A stretch of DNA of 64,000 bases from Turicibacter sp. TJ11 (GCF_021497505.1 NZ_CP069349.1:831861-895860), one strand, 5' to 3'. Positions 18,943 through 29,175 are shown, numbered from the stretch's first letter. Notes: generated by a model not told the origin, from the sequence alone. Numbers and translations are program-made.

Positions 18943-21900
18943 ATACTAATTCTGCAAAGTCTAAGACACCTAAGCGACTTAGTTCTTTGAAGTTTTTAAA
19001 TTGTTTCTTTGCTAATGTATCTCCATCAAGATATAATGCTAAACTGATTGGTTGATTGTTATTGCCTAATGCAGAGATTAATTGTTTATTTTGGTTGGCA
19101 AAGTTATTGTTTAACTTATCCCATAACACGTCTAAAGGTAAGACTGCCTCTGCATTGTTACCTACACCATTGTTAGCATCTCCTACACCAATTAATGTTC
19201 TATTGGTGAAGATACCTCCACTTGAGTACCAGTTTACTTTAAATTTAGGTACTTGTTGTTTCTCGAAGTCCCATTTTCCTGTTACCGATAGGTGTGGCAT
19301 TTTAAGGTAAGGAGTTGGGAAGTTAAAGTTCATAGCATTTTTCATCTGAGTGGCAAATGACTTGATGTTACTTACCATAGTCTTGAACTTGTTATTAATG
19401 TTATTTGATAGAGTATTCAATGATTTAGTGAAATCAGTTGAAATACCAGTAGTCATACCCGACATACTAGATTTAATTTTATTGATGTTGGTCTGAATAG
19501 TATTAAGTAAAGAAGTCATTGTCGTAGAGATGCTAGTTTTAGCAGATGTGAACTCTTGACTAATCTTCTTACCAATTCCACTCCATGCTTTAGGAATAGC
19601 ATTAGCAATTTTATCTGATTCAGATTTGAATGAAGATAAAGTTTTCTTAGTATTGCTTAATGCTTTATCTACATCTTTCAATCCATCTACTTGAGCATCT
19701 GTTGCAGTTTCTACCGCTTTCTGTTGTTCTTTAGTGGCTTTCTCTTGAGCATCAGTTACAGACTCAATTTCATCAATTACTTTACCAGTTTTCTCTTGCT
19801 CCTTAGAGATGATCTTAGCATTAACTTCTTCTAGCAATCTTTGACGTTCAGTATCAGATAGCTTAGAGTTATTTAAGATTTCTTTCTTCTGCTTTTTGAG
19901 GGTAGTTAATTCTTCTTCATATGCTAATTCAACTTTAGTTAAATGTTCATCAATTAACTTATCTTTCTCTTGAGCAGTTAAATCTTCACGTTTCATGATA
20001 TTGGCACTGTAACTAGCGTGTTTAGCCATCAACTGACTATACGTTAAGTTAGAGTAATCTAGCCAATCATCATTAACCCCTTTGATGTAACCATAAGTTT
20101 CATAGAATGTATTTTTCTCATTCTCTGATAACTTCTGATATGAGTATAGAATCTCTGCTGTGTAAGTTTCACTATCTGCACTCATTTGAGTTAAGACTTC
20201 TTGATTACCAGTAGCTAGTGCATTTAGATACTCTTGAGCATTTGCTGACATCATGCCAAATTTCTCTTCCATCATAGCTTGAGCTTCATCTAAGTCTTGT
20301 GATAGCTTACCTGCATCAAATCCAATAGAAGCAAAGTGTTGATTTACTTTAGAAGCAATAGTACCAAATCTATCAGATGTTGTTTCGATTTCATTAGTTG
20401 TTTCTTCAAAAGTTGTTCCCATACCTTCGATAGAATCAGAAGTGTTATCAAACTCTTCTTCTACATTATTGTCACCTGTCCATCCAAAGAAGCCTTTGAT
20501 TTTATCCCATACCCAACCTAGTTTCTCACCTAGCCAGTCAGAGATATTAGCCCACCAGTTGAACTTCTCACCAATTTTAATAACAGCAGTTACTAAAGCA
20601 ATTACCGCAGTAACAATTAATCCAATACCCATTAAGTCTAATGCTACCTTTAATGCACCTGCAGACAGAGTTGAAGCGATTAAAGCCCCATCCAATCCAA
20701 GTAATCCTGCTACGGTAGAAGCAATTGATATAATAAATGAAGCTAATGCTTTACCTGCATTTACAAGCATAGAAGTAGCAAAACTTAATACATTCTTAGT
20801 TGCACTAACTAATCCAGCAACCAAGTTCTTAGTCAGACTGATAGAAGCGGTTAGGATATTCTTTATCCATACAACTAAAGATTCAATACTAGATGCGATT
20901 GTCAATCCAAAATCAACTAATTTTTTACCAAGTAATGTTAATGATGTAACAGCAACAGTATATGCTTTCTTAGCACCAATCAATAACAATAAAGCCGACC
21001 ATACTGGTGTTAGCTTTTCAACAGATATCATTACTAATTTGATAGCTCCCGCTACTACGTTTAAGCTAAGTGCCACTATTTTAAGGATAGTTTGACCTGC
21101 CCAACTGTTCATGAACTTAGTAATCCAATCAACACAGTTAGCAAATGCTTTAACCACAGTAGAGCCAATTAGCATGGCAATGTCGCCCATCACATTTAAG
21201 AAGGCTTGACCACCTGAACTCATGAATGTTTGTAGCCAACCACCTGCTGAAAGAGCAAAGTTAGTTACTGCTTCTAAGGCATTGTTCATAGCTTCAATGA
21301 ATTTCTTAGTATAATCATTTCTTTCAGGATTCATGTATTCAAATAGATTAGCTACTGCATTAATCACTTGTCCACTAATATCTAATGCTAATCCAGTGAA
21401 CGCTCCACCTAAGCGACCTATGTTATAGATTAATTCTTCTCCACCATTGTTCCATGCTCCAATTAAGAATGATTCAATAGAAGAACCTAAATTAGCAAAT
21501 GATTGTTTAAGATTAGCTAATGAAGTATCAATGTAGTCACCTACACTGTTCCATCCATCTTTTAAAGCTCCCCAAACTGACTTCATAGCATTAGCCACTT
21601 TCTCTACCCATTGAGAGAACTTAGTTTCTGTCTGTGATAAGGCGCTATCCATAGCTCCTGTGTCGATACCACCAGTACCAACTCCACTTCCTGAGCCACT
21701 TCCTCCACTTCCTGAGCCACTACTTGAACCACTGTCTTGTTTAGTTGATACGATGTTTAACTCATCAATTCCTGATAAATATTTATTAATCTCTTTTGCT
21801 GATTCTGCACCACTGCCGAGGTTATCTGCTAGTCCTCCACTACCTACATCTGCTCCCTCAATAGCAGTAGCCATATCACTAACTGCTCCACCTACACCAC

Positions 21901-24028
21901 CAAAGTCAACTTGAACACCAAATAGTGCAAAGACTTGTGAGATGAAATTAGCTACTGCATTGATTGTAGTTGTTAATGCAGATACGAATGTATTTAAGAT
22001 AGGTAGAACCACAGTCAAGATAGGCATGAAGCATCTACCTAGTGCTACTGATAATTCTTCAAGTCTTTGCTTTAAAATTCTAGTTTGATTAGCAGGAGAT
22101 TTTAATGTGATTTCAAGATTGTCATTAGCTTGTGATAAGCCTTGCATAGCAAATTGGTATCTAATCATAGACTTCTCTGCTTGGCTCATGGCACTGTATT
22201 GTTTAGTAATACCTTGTGATAAAGCAAAAGCAGATAAGTTTGCTTCTGTTGCTACTACACCGTAGTCATATAACACTTCGGTTGATCCAGCCATATAACC
22301 ACGTAATTTTTCAAAAGCAGTAGCAGGGTCAATGTTATAGAACGATGACATATCTTGAGCTAACTTAGATAAGTCTTTAGAGAAACCAATAGCTTCTTGC
22401 GAAGTGAAACCTAAGTTAGTTCCCATACTATACAGAGTTGAAGTCCAATCTTTCATCTGAGTGGCACTAACACCTAATTTTTTATTGAGTTCATCAATCC
22501 ATTTACTCATCTCACTAGCTTGACTACCGAACACTGCACCAAACTTATCATCTGTTTCGATGCTGTCCATAGCGTTATTAATTGAAGTCTTGATACCATT
22601 GAATACTGCGTAGATAGACAAGAATGGCATCATAGCATTTAGTAACGATTTAAAACTACTTGCCATCTTCTTATTAGCAGATTGAATACCTTTACTAGCC
22701 TTGTTATGACTACTCAACCACTGAGAGGTTTTATTTTTAATCTTATCAATGTACGATTGAATCTTAGGAGCATAAGTTTGATATGATTGTGATAAACCTT
22801 GCACAGCTCTTTGCATCTTAGATTGAGATTGAGTTACTGTATTAGTTGATTGAGCCATTCGAGAGTTAGTTGATATAGTTTGTGAAGCTACATTAACACT
22901 ATCTCTATAAGCTATGTTGGTTAGCTTAATGGCATCTCTACTTTGATTTAAAGCGTTCTTTAATCCAACAGTGGATTTAGTACCTTTCTCATTCATTAAT
23001 GCCCATTGATATAAAGCATTATCGAACATTTCAGTAGAAATACCCGCTTCTCTAAATGCTTGTTTCATAGCAGTTAATTGGTCAATAACTGGTTTGGCAT
23101 TAGCCTTTGTAGATGATTGTTCCCACACAGAGAATACTTTATCTAAGTCACCAATCATTGAGTCTAAGTTCTCGAATACTAGAGCTTTCTTCAAGTCAGA
23201 GATATTCTTCTCAGCTTGTGATACAAGAGCTTCCGATTGTTTAACAGAATTAAGGTATTCTTTTCCAAGACTATCGAGACGTTGGAAGCCTTGTTCTAAT
23301 TCCTCGCCACTTAACCCTTCCATTTGTTTTTTAGTATTTTCAATAACTGTTTTAATATGCTCAGGCATTTTCTTGAAATTCTCAAGCGCATCCTTCTCAT
23401 CTTCTAACATTCCAGTGAGGATAGACTTGGTATCGTTAGGATCAATACCTAAATCAAAGTCTGTATTTGATAAGTCTTGAATTAATTGTTTCATGTTTTC
23501 TACATGAGGTTGTACTGCTGATACAGTATCTTTCATATCAACTTCTAGTTGGTCAGGCAGTTTATTAAATACCTCGCCTAAATCACCACCAATTAGTGCA
23601 AGTTCTTTTGAGATTAGATTACCCATTTGTTCTAATCCTATCATATTAACTGCATTACCTAAGTCAATCTGAGAATCCTGTTGTGCATTAGCTTGTTGAC
23701 TATTAGCTTTCACATTGGCAGTAATGTTAATGTTCCCTAGAGTGTCAGAGATTTGTGTTTTCAACTTGCTTAGGGTAGTATTCAACTGTTTGCCTAGCTT
23801 AGTGCTGTCTAGTGCTTTAGTCATTTGTTTGCTTAGTGATTCAAACTGCTTGGACAATTTATCAGTAGCTTTCTTACTGTCTTTGACCATATTATCATTC
23901 ATCTTCTTAGATGATTTACTCACCTTGTCAGAAGTTTGTTGTGATTGTTTCTGAATATCTTTAAAGGATTTATCAACATCTGACTTATCGACTTGCACTT
24001 TAATGTCTATGACTTTTTGTTCATCCAT
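18941..24028 (-). CDS. Tail tape measure protein
   Basis: 1695 aa, the longest gene of the prophage; length sets the tail length. The N-terminal 450 residues are coiled coil rich in K, Q, S and D. The PhageMin/TP901 core lies near 480-700 (QWIDELNKKLGVSATQMKDW). Hydrophobic segments near 1040-1200 would enter the host membrane on DNA ejection. A Gly-Ser linker lies near 775-790. Further coiled coil follows to the C-terminus. It starts after AGGAAGTG. Confidence 0.92.
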   Translation of the reverse strand: MDEQKVIDIKVQVDKSDVDKSFKDIQKQSQQTSDKVSKSSKKMNDNMVKDSKKATDKLSKQFESLSKQMTKALDSTKLGKQLNTTLSKLKTQISDTLGNINITANVKANSQQANAQQDSQIDLGNAVNMIGLEQMGNLISKELALIGGDLGEVFNKLPDQLEVDMKDTVSAVQPHVENMKQLIQDLSNTDFDLGIDPNDTKSILTGMLEDEKDALENFKKMPEHIKTVIENTKKQMEGLSGEELEQGFQRLDSLGKEYLNSVKQSEALVSQAEKNISDLKKALVFENLDSMIGDLDKVFSVWEQSSTKANAKPVIDQLTAMKQAFREAGISTEMFDNALYQWALMNEKGTKSTVGLKNALNQSRDAIKLTNIAYRDSVNVASQTISTNSRMAQSTNTVTQSQSKMQRAVQGLSQSYQTYAPKIQSYIDKIKNKTSQWLSSHNKASKGIQSANKKMASSFKSLLNAMMPFLSIYAVFNGIKTSINNAMDSIETDDKFGAVFGSQASEMSKWIDELNKKLGVSATQMKDWTSTLYSMGTNLGFTSQEAIGFSKDLSKLAQDMSSFYNIDPATAFEKLRGYMAGSTEVLYDYGVVATEANLSAFALSQGITKQYSAMSQAEKSMIRYQFAMQGLSQANDNLEITLKSPANQTRILKQRLEELSVALGRCFMPILTVVLPILNTFVSALTTTINAVANFISQVFALFGVQVDFGGVGGAVSDMATAIEGADVGSGGLADNLGSGAESAKEINKYLSGIDELNIVSTKQDSGSSSGSGSGGSGSGSGVGTGGIDTGAMDSALSQTETKFSQWVEKVANAMKSVWGALKDGWNSVGDYIDTSLANLKQSFANLGSSIESFLIGAWNNGGEELIYNIGRLGGAFTGLALDISGQVINAVANLFEYMNPERNDYTKKFIEAMNNALEAVTNFALSAGGWLQTFMSSGGQAFLNVMGDIAMLIGSTVVKAFANCVDWITKFMNSWAGQTILKIVALSLNVVAGAIKLVMISVEKLTPVWSALLLLIGAKKAYTVAVTSLTLLGKKLVDFGLTIASSIESLVVWIKNILTASISLTKNLVAGLVSATKNVLSFATSMLVNAGKALASFIISIASTVAGLLGLDGALIASTLSAGALKVALDLMGIGLIVTAVIALVTAVIKIGEKFNWWANISDWLGEKLGWVWDKIKGFFGWTGDNNVEEEFDNTSDSIEGMGTTFEETTNEIETTSDRFGTIASKVNQHFASIGFDAGKLSQDLDEAQAMMEEKFGMMSANAQEYLNALATGNQEVLTQMSADSETYTAEILYSYQKLSENEKNTFYETYGYIKGVNDDWLDYSNLTYSQLMAKHASYSANIMKREDLTAQEKDKLIDEHLTKVELAYEEELTTLKKQKKEILNNSKLSDTERQRLLEEVNAKIISKEQEKTGKVIDEIESVTDAQEKATKEQQKAVETATDAQVDGLKDVDKALSNTKKTLSSFKSESDKIANAIPKAWSGIGKKISQEFTSAKTSISTTMTSLLNTIQTNINKIKSSMSGMTTGISTDFTKSLNTLSNNINNKFKTMVSNIKSFATQMKNAMNFNFPTPYLKMPHLSVTGKWDFEKQQVPKFKVNWYSSGGIFTNRTLIGVGDANNGVGNNAEAVLPLDVLWDKLNNNFANQNKQLISALGNNNQPISLALYLDGDTLAKKQFKNFKELSRLGVLDFAELV

Positions 24029-24074
24029 GCGAACACTTCCTTTCTATATATTTTTATGCCCCTTAAAGGCGAGG

Positions 24075-24129
24075 CAAAAAAGAAAGCAGACAAGACAAAG
24101 TAGATAACCTACTCCACCTCATCTGCTTT
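24075..24129 (-). terminator. Attenuator before the tape measure gene
   Basis: AAGCAGA / TCTGCTTT outer stem with a 31-nt loop and a following T-rich run on the minus strand, overlapping the end of the preceding gene. Confidence 0.5.
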
Positions 24130-24804
24130 AAATTTTTTATTGATTTGTTCTGCCCATTCTCGTAGGCGATTATGTTGTACTTCCATCTCCCACTCTTCAT
24201 CAACTAATGTCTTAGCATCTTTATCAAGGAATGGATATGCCTTTTCAAATGATGGGAACTTGGCATCTTTCGATAAAAGTCTAGCTACTGACATTCCAAT
24301 GAGATTAGCTAGTTGATAATCAAAGAATGCTTTCTCTTGTAACTGATTCTCTTGTTGCTTGTTGTATGACTCTACATATCTAGTGATTTGCTTAATCGTG
24401 CTATTGTAGAAATCTTCCTCTCTCATGCCAATAGACATACATTGCTCTAACAACTCCATCATCTGTGACTCAAAGGTTATAACCTCGCTAGATTGCTCAG
24501 AATCCCCCACAGAATCAACGTCTGACGGGCTTTCTTGCTCTCCTAGACTAATTAATCCACTCTCTTGATATAAGCTCAGAATCAAGCTATTTAGGTCATC
24601 TACAGTGTCTATCAAGTCGTATAATTCATCTTCTGTTAGATGGTAGTGCTGAAGTGATAGAGATACGATTAGGATTTGAGTTTCTAAGCTCATGTAGGAA
24701 AGCAAAGGTGCAGTTACATCACCATAGATCTTATCTAGTGTCAAACAACCTCTAATGGATAGCTTTGGGTAGTAGACCTTATGACCATTCCGTAGCACTA
24801 TCAT
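24109..24804 (-). CDS. Tail assembly chaperone, T-like extension protein
   Basis: 231 aa, between the first tail chaperone and the tape measure. The C-terminal half (about 120-231, ITRYVESYNKQQENQLQEKA, LIGMSVARLLSKDAKFPSFEKAYPFL) is the usual conserved part of the second tail chaperone. In many siphophages this part is made by frameshifting from the first chaperone; here it has its own start (GGAAGTGA) and is separated by 179 bp, so it is an independent gene. That gap contains a GTAAGTAAA / TTTACTTAC hairpin (about 24,898-24,921). Confidence 0.65.
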   Translation of the reverse strand: MIVLRNGHKVYYPKLSIRGCLTLDKIYGDVTAPLLSYMSLETQILIVSLSLQHYHLTEDELYDLIDTVDDLNSLILSLYQESGLISLGEQESPSDVDSVGDSEQSSEVITFESQMMELLEQCMSIGMREEDFYNSTIKQITRYVESYNKQQENQLQEKAFFDYQLANLIGMSVARLLSKDAKFPSFEKAYPFLDKDAKTLVDEEWEMEVQHNRLREWAEQINKKFKADEVE

Positions 24805-24983
24805 TCAATCACTTCCTTTCACCAGTTGCCTTGTCATATGTTTTAAGTAAAATCCATTACTCAAAACCTTTTAACATTAATTAGTAAGGTCAAAACCTTG
24901 TAAGTAAAACTACTTTACTTACATCAATGCTAATAATCTGTATTGATGAATTTGAGCCGACTTCAAATCCACCTAACAAATTA

Positions 24984-25334
24984 CTAGCCTTCAGATGGTA
25001 AATATTTTCCAGTTTGTAATACTTCCATAACGATAGCAAATAATCCGAATACAGAAGCATCTTCACCTTCTAAGTAAACGTCTACTAAATCCATCATCTT
25101 GTCCATCGTCACACCTGCATTTAATTTCTGTGCTGATGCGTGTAAAACAGTAACCATAAAAGGCAATGACGGAATTTGCATTTTTGAGAAATCCATTTCA
25201 CCTTCTGTTGCACCTGCCATCATTGGTAAGATGTGGTTTAACGGTGAACCTCCTAATGCTTTCTCTAATGCCATTTTCTCTTTTGTACCTGCTAATGTTA
25301 ATGTTAGGTTCATAAATTCTACTGTCTTAATCAT
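24984..25334 (-). CDS. Tail assembly chaperone (gpG-like)
   Basis: 116 aa between the major tail protein and the second chaperone. Mostly helical with a short beta start (TVEFMNLTLTLAG). Size and position match the first tail chaperone that coats the tape measure before tail tube polymerisation. Assignment rests mainly on order. Confidence 0.65.
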   Translation of the reverse strand: MIKTVEFMNLTLTLAGTKEKMALEKALGGSPLNHILPMMAGATEGEMDFSKMQIPSLPFMVTVLHASAQKLNAGVTMDKMMDLVDVYLEGEDASVFGLFAIVMEVLQTGKYLPSEG

Positions 25335-25370
25335 GTATAATCATCCTTTCTTTAGGTATATATAATATAG

Positions 25371-25395
25371 AAAGAGTCCCCATAAAGAGGACTCG
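25371..25395 (-). terminator. Attenuator after the major tail protein
   Basis: Minus-strand stem GAGTCC / GGACTC with an 9-nt loop and TTTCTATATT after it. It would raise tail tube protein over downstream products. Confidence 0.65.
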
Positions 25396-25403
25396 GTTGG
25401 TTA

Positions 25404-25811
25404 TTACTTAGTAGCTTTTGCTGATAATGCACCGTCTGCGATTGAGATAGCTGATGCAGGTGTTAATTCGATTGTATATTCATGAGCAGAGTCAACTTCT
25501 ACTCCTGATAAAGTAGTTGAAACATATGCTTGGAATGTGATAGTTAATCCATCTGCATATTTGATTTCTACTGCGTGTTCTGCATTATTTTGCATAGCAC
25601 GTACTTTTAAGTATTGTGCTTTGTCATAAACACATGTAAATGAGATTGCATCACCATAAGATTTAATACCATTGATGAATTTTTGAGCTTCATCTGCTAA
25701 TGTCGTAATTTCAATTTTGCTACAGCTCTCAGTGATTTCTCCCATTGATTTAACACCATTTACTAATGTTGAATCTAATTTTAATGTTGCACCTTTAGTT
25801 AATAATGCCAT
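25404..25811 (-). CDS. Major tail (tube) protein
   Basis: 135 aa from the ATG at 25,811 (AAGGAA upstream; a GTG three codons earlier would overlap that site). Beta-rich with ALLTKGATLKLD at the start and the typical TTLADEAQKFINGIKSYGD segment of TP901-1-like tail tube proteins. It polymerises as hexameric rings around the tape measure. Confidence 0.82.
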   Translation of the reverse strand: MALLTKGATLKLDSTLVNGVKSMGEITESCSKIEITTLADEAQKFINGIKSYGDAISFTCVYDKAQYLKVRAMQNNAEHAVEIKYADGLTITFQAYVSTTLSGVEVDSAHEYTIELTPASAISIADGALSAKATK

Positions 25812-25828
25812 ATTTGTCACGTTCCTTT

Positions 25829-26212
25829 CTATTGTGAAATTTGAATTGTGCCATCTTCTAATTGAGTGGCTTTGCAGTTATAAGTCATTGTTTTACACCA
25901 TAGCTTGTTATCAATACTCATGTCTGAGCTAGTATAAGACCTTTTGAGTCCTACACCAAACATATAGTCATCTACACTCTCCATTAAGTCGAATAACTGA
26001 CTTGGATCATTAGTGTAGATGCTAATGTCGTATGATAAATTGACTACCTCAATGTTTGAATTTCTATCTCGGTAGTATTGGCTATTGCCTTTCTCTTCTA
26101 ATATTAAAAGAGGGATTGCTACATCTACATCCACTGGTGGTTGCACAAAATAGACTTCCAATCCAGTTGCATCTGTTAATCCCTGTTTAATCTCTTTGCG
26201 AATGGATAACAT
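25829..26212 (-). CDS. Tail terminator/completion protein
   Basis: 127 aa, alpha/beta, with the pattern IRKEIKQGLTDATGLEVYFV and PLLILEEKGNSQYY seen in tail terminator proteins that cap the tail tube. Position directly upstream of the tube protein supports this. Confidence 0.65.
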   Translation of the reverse strand: MLSIRKEIKQGLTDATGLEVYFVQPPVDVDVAIPLLILEEKGNSQYYRDRNSNIEVVNLSYDISIYTNDPSQLFDLMESVDDYMFGVGLKRSYTSSDMSIDNKLWCKTMTYNCKATQLEDGTIQISQ

Positions 26213-26225
26213 GAGTCAATCCCTC

Positions 26226-26684
26226 CTATAACTTGTTGAATATTGATTGTTGAATGATACTTGGTGCTTTATCCTTGTAGAACTCATAAGAGTCTTGAAC
26301 AAAGCGTTTAGGTGGCATACCAAGTGTAAAACGATAAGTCCCATCACCTACTGGATAGTACCAACCACCTTGCCTACCTTGTCCATTCTCTGCGTAAATT
26401 CCCGTACCATATGAGTTGTAAATCGCATAGCTAGTAGTGTTAGTGATAGTCATTGATACACCACTAGGAGACCACTCTAAAGGCATGATTGTCACACCAC
26501 TTTTGAGTAATCCAGTTCTAACGTAACTTCCATCACCACCAACATTGTTATCAATGATGTCATGTTGCATTTGAGCAATCTCTGAGCCTACTTGTCTCAT
26601 ACCATCTTCGATACCTTGTTGAATGTTCTCAATGTCCTTCTCTAAGCCTTTGATTAAATCAGATACATCAATCTTAATAATCAT
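26226..26684 (-). CDS. HK97 gp10-type tail component / neck protein
   Basis: 152 aa. MIIKIDVSDLIKGLEKDIEN at the start, then GSYVRTGLLKSGV and a C-terminal PPKRFVQDSYEFYK match the HK97 gp10 family that joins head and tail. It overlaps the upstream gene by 4 bp. Confidence 0.78.
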   Translation of the reverse strand: MIIKIDVSDLIKGLEKDIENIQQGIEDGMRQVGSEIAQMQHDIIDNNVGGDGSYVRTGLLKSGVTIMPLEWSPSGVSMTITNTTSYAIYNSYGTGIYAENGQGRQGGWYYPVGDGTYRFTLGMPPKRFVQDSYEFYKDKAPSIIQQSIFNKL

Positions 26685-27013
26685 CGCTTAACACCATAGG
26701 TAATAGATTTAGGTAAGCACATGAAAGCAGGATAGACTATGTAGCTGACTACTTTGTAAGGTTGATTATCAACTATAATCTCATTAGCTAATTCACAATT
26801 CTCAATGTAGTCCATAGATACTTCAAATGTTACTTTAGATTCGATACCGTACTTCTGTTGTGAATGGTAAGTGCTAATTGGTGTGAGTGAAGCGGGAATA
26901 TCTTCTGCGATGAACTCATAATTCTTCTCAACTATTCCCCATTCATTAGGCTTTCCCGCTACTCCTACCATGAGTGTTGCTTTATCTGTATAGAATAAAT
27001 CATTAATACTCAT
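26681..27013 (-). CDS. Head closure / head-tail adaptor protein
   Basis: 110 aa, a small beta protein in the position of the stopper (SPP1 gp16-like) between connector and gp10-like gene. Contains DKATLMVGVAGKPNEWGIVE. The call rests on position and size; no motif is decisive. Confidence 0.6.
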   Translation of the reverse strand: MSINDLFYTDKATLMVGVAGKPNEWGIVEKNYEFIAEDIPASLTPISTYHSQQKYGIESKVTFEVSMDYIENCELANEIIVDNQPYKVVSYIVYPAFMCLPKSITYGVKR

Positions 27014-27020
27014 AATACTA

Positions 27021-27359
27021 TCACCATACTTTCACAGTGATTTTAGGCTTAGGTAATCTAGCTAGAATAGACTTAGGAATACCAATCTCATTCAACTCAT
27101 CAAAGCTCATGAATGTCACACTACGACCTGCTGATGAAATGGATTTAACAGCTCCATTCTCTACTGATCCTTGTGACATGGTAGCTTTGTTTAAATAATA
27201 ACAAGTCAACTCTACCACTTCATTAGGATAGAGTTCACTCACGTTGATTGTGTAGTCATTTAGATATGACTTAATAGCACTAATAGAATTGGCGATGTAG
27301 AAGTTGATTACTTCATCATCTACCTTAGTGTTAGTTAGCTTTTTGATTAGTTCAAGCAT
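27021..27359 (-). CDS. Head-tail connector (gp6-like adaptor)
   Basis: 112 aa, helical, with ISAIKSYLNDYTINVSELYP and the ISSAGRSVTF segment found in gp6/QLRG-family adaptors that bind beneath the portal. Follows the capsid gene as expected. Confidence 0.7.
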   Translation of the reverse strand: MLELIKKLTNTKVDDEVINFYIANSISAIKSYLNDYTINVSELYPNEVVELTCYYLNKATMSQGSVENGAVKSISSAGRSVTFMSFDELNEIGIPKSILARLPKPKITVKVW

Positions 27360-27389
27360 CTACATCACACTCCTTTATTGTTTGGTTGA

Positions 27390-28160
27390 TTAAGCAGGTT
27401 TTACGATTTCGATTGCTTCTTCACGTACTACTTCAACTGCGAATACTTCTAACGCACGAATAGCATCAGAGAATGAATCTTGTAAACGTAATGCTTCCAT
27501 TTCTTCTAATTGCATACCGTAAGCTACTGCTGATTTATGTAACACAATAACTGTTCCATCAGCTACACGATTTGTTGGTAATACTGTTACTCCATTTAAA
27601 CGATAAGCTACACCATTAGCTTGAACATCTTGGTGGAAAGATTCTTTCATTGAAGATTTTTCTAATAATGCGATAACATCCCATCCACATACGATGATAC
27701 GACCATCTTGAGGAATATCTTTACGGTCTAATGCACGATTAGCATCCACGATTGAATCATACACGTTAGATTTGTTTAAAGTTACAGTTGTTGCATTAGC
27801 TCCTGAAGCTAAGATTTTAGTTACTGCATAATCATCTACTGCTTTAGCTAATTGATAAGCTCCTTCACGAACTGCTGGTGCACGTAATTCACCTGCTACT
27901 TGAACTGCATCAATATCAGAGATTTTAATTCCAAAGAAACGTTTTTGATCGAATGGAATTTCCACTTTATCAGTTGATAAATCATCATAAGTTACAGTTC
28001 CGTTATATTCTTTAACTGCTACTGAACCCATTTTGTTGATGATTAATTTACCACCTTGAGTTGGAACTGGATAAGTAATTTGATTGATGATTGCTTGTCC
28101 TTTAAAAGATTCTAATAATTCTGCTTGCCACATAGTTGGAATAAAATTCGTAATTGCCAT
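27390..28160 (-). CDS. Major capsid protein
   Basis: 256 aa from the ATG at 28,160 (GAGGTA upstream). It begins ITNFIPTMWQAELLESFKGQ and contains AVDDYAVTKILASG and DGRIIVCGWDVIALLEKS, the marks of the N4-gp56/P22 coat-like HK97-fold capsid group. It is preceded by a scaffold gene and a terminator-like hairpin, suggesting separate control of its level. Confidence 0.88.
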   Translation of the reverse strand: MAITNFIPTMWQAELLESFKGQAIINQITYPVPTQGGKLIINKMGSVAVKEYNGTVTYDDLSTDKVEIPFDQKRFFGIKISDIDAVQVAGELRAPAVREGAYQLAKAVDDYAVTKILASGANATTVTLNKSNVYDSIVDANRALDRKDIPQDGRIIVCGWDVIALLEKSSMKESFHQDVQANGVAYRLNGVTVLPTNRVADGTVIVLHKSAVAYGMQLEEMEALRLQDSFSDAIRALEVFAVEVVREEAIEIVKPA

Positions 28161-28248
28161 TTGCATTACCTCTTTCGTTGTCTAATATAGTATCTATCTA
28201 CCCACCGATAGTTGGTGAAGTGTTTAACCTCCCACACTCAAAGGCATA

Positions 28249-28273
28249 ATAAAAAGCACTATTTACTTAGTGC
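28249..28273 (-). terminator. Attenuator between scaffold and capsid genes
   Basis: Minus-strand stem GCACTA / TAGTGC with a 6-nt loop followed by TTTTTATT; it overlaps the scaffold stop codon. Confidence 0.75.
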
Positions 28274-28864
28274 CTTTAACGATTTCTCTACTAATTCTTT
28301 ATTTGCAATATATTCACTAGAACTCATAGCTTTAATTTCATCTAGTGATAATAACTTGACTTGTTCTACTGGTTGTGTAGGTACATTAGCAGACGCTTGT
28401 ACCTTAGATTGCACCTGTGCGTTAATCTGTGTGCTAAACATTTCTTTCATAGCATTGATTTGTGTAGCTACTGCTTCTGCATCCATATTAACTAGCATAT
28501 CTGCCATTGTTACAGGTAATCCCGCTTCTTGTAATTGAGCTTGGATTGTCGCCTTATATTGTTGTTGGTTGTATTGATTAATCTTAGCTTCTAACTCTTG
28601 TTCACGTTGAGTTAATTCTTCTAACTTCTTATTGTAGTCATATTCTGCTTTTTGTTCCTCATTCATCTGAGATAGCTTTTGAGCTTCTTCTAAAGCATTA
28701 AACTTAGCTTCCCATTTCTTAGCTTCACGTTCAAGTCGCTTAGTCACGATACGGTCTAAGTCCTCTTGAGTGAATGTCTTAACATCTTGTGGTTGAGTTT
28801 CCACTGTCACCTCTGTTTGTTCTGATGTTACTTCTGTATTATTTAATACTTGATTTTCTTCCAT
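28259..28864 (-). CDS. Capsid scaffolding protein (DUF4355/GP20 type)
   Basis: 201 aa from the ATG at 28,864 with GGAGG upstream. Acidic N-terminus, FTQEDLDRIVTKRLEREAKKWEAKF, and a long coiled coil (about 45-110) are typical of phage scaffolds that template the procapsid and then leave. The C-terminus carries a short helix that would bind the coat protein. Confidence 0.85.
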   Translation of the reverse strand: MEENQVLNNTEVTSEQTEVTVETQPQDVKTFTQEDLDRIVTKRLEREAKKWEAKFNALEEAQKLSQMNEEQKAEYDYNKKLEELTQREQELEAKINQYNQQQYKATIQAQLQEAGLPVTMADMLVNMDAEAVATQINAMKEMFSTQINAQVQSKVQASANVPTQPVEQVKLLSLDEIKAMSSSEYIANKELVEKSLKALSK

Positions 28865-28969
28865 AATATATAACCTCCATTGAGTAATTAAATTCCTTGT
28901 TGATATGCTCAACAAGTAAAGCGATATTGTTTAAAAACCTGGTATCTTTAATGTAGTCACCAGTAACTC

Positions 28970-29164
28970 TTAAGCAAGTTGAATCCATGTGTGTGATTCT
29001 TCATCGTAAATATAAACACTTTTATTCTCTAAGCATAGGCAATCACTACCATGCCCAATTTTGTTACCGTTAAATGTGTGAGTGAGTGTAGTTAGCTCAT
29101 CTTCACGATTAACAACGAATGAACACACATCTGTATCTTGATTCTCTTTTGTTAATGCAATCAC
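28970..29164 (-). CDS. Small phage head-region protein
   Basis: 64 aa from GTG with GAGGTGATA upstream. Beta-rich and acidic, ending YDEESHTWIQLA, which resembles small head proteins found between minor head and scaffold genes in Firmicute siphophages. Function unknown. Confidence 0.6.
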   Translation of the reverse strand: MIALTKENQDTDVCSFVVNREDELTTLTHTFNGNKIGHGSDCLCLENKSVYIYDEESHTWIQLA

Positions 29165-29175
29165 TAGCTATCACC

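Noticed and set aside
24898-24921. Terminator between the tail chaperones (GTAAGTAAA / TTTACTTAC)
   Set aside because: Good stem but no T run on either strand; kept only as a possible RNA structure.
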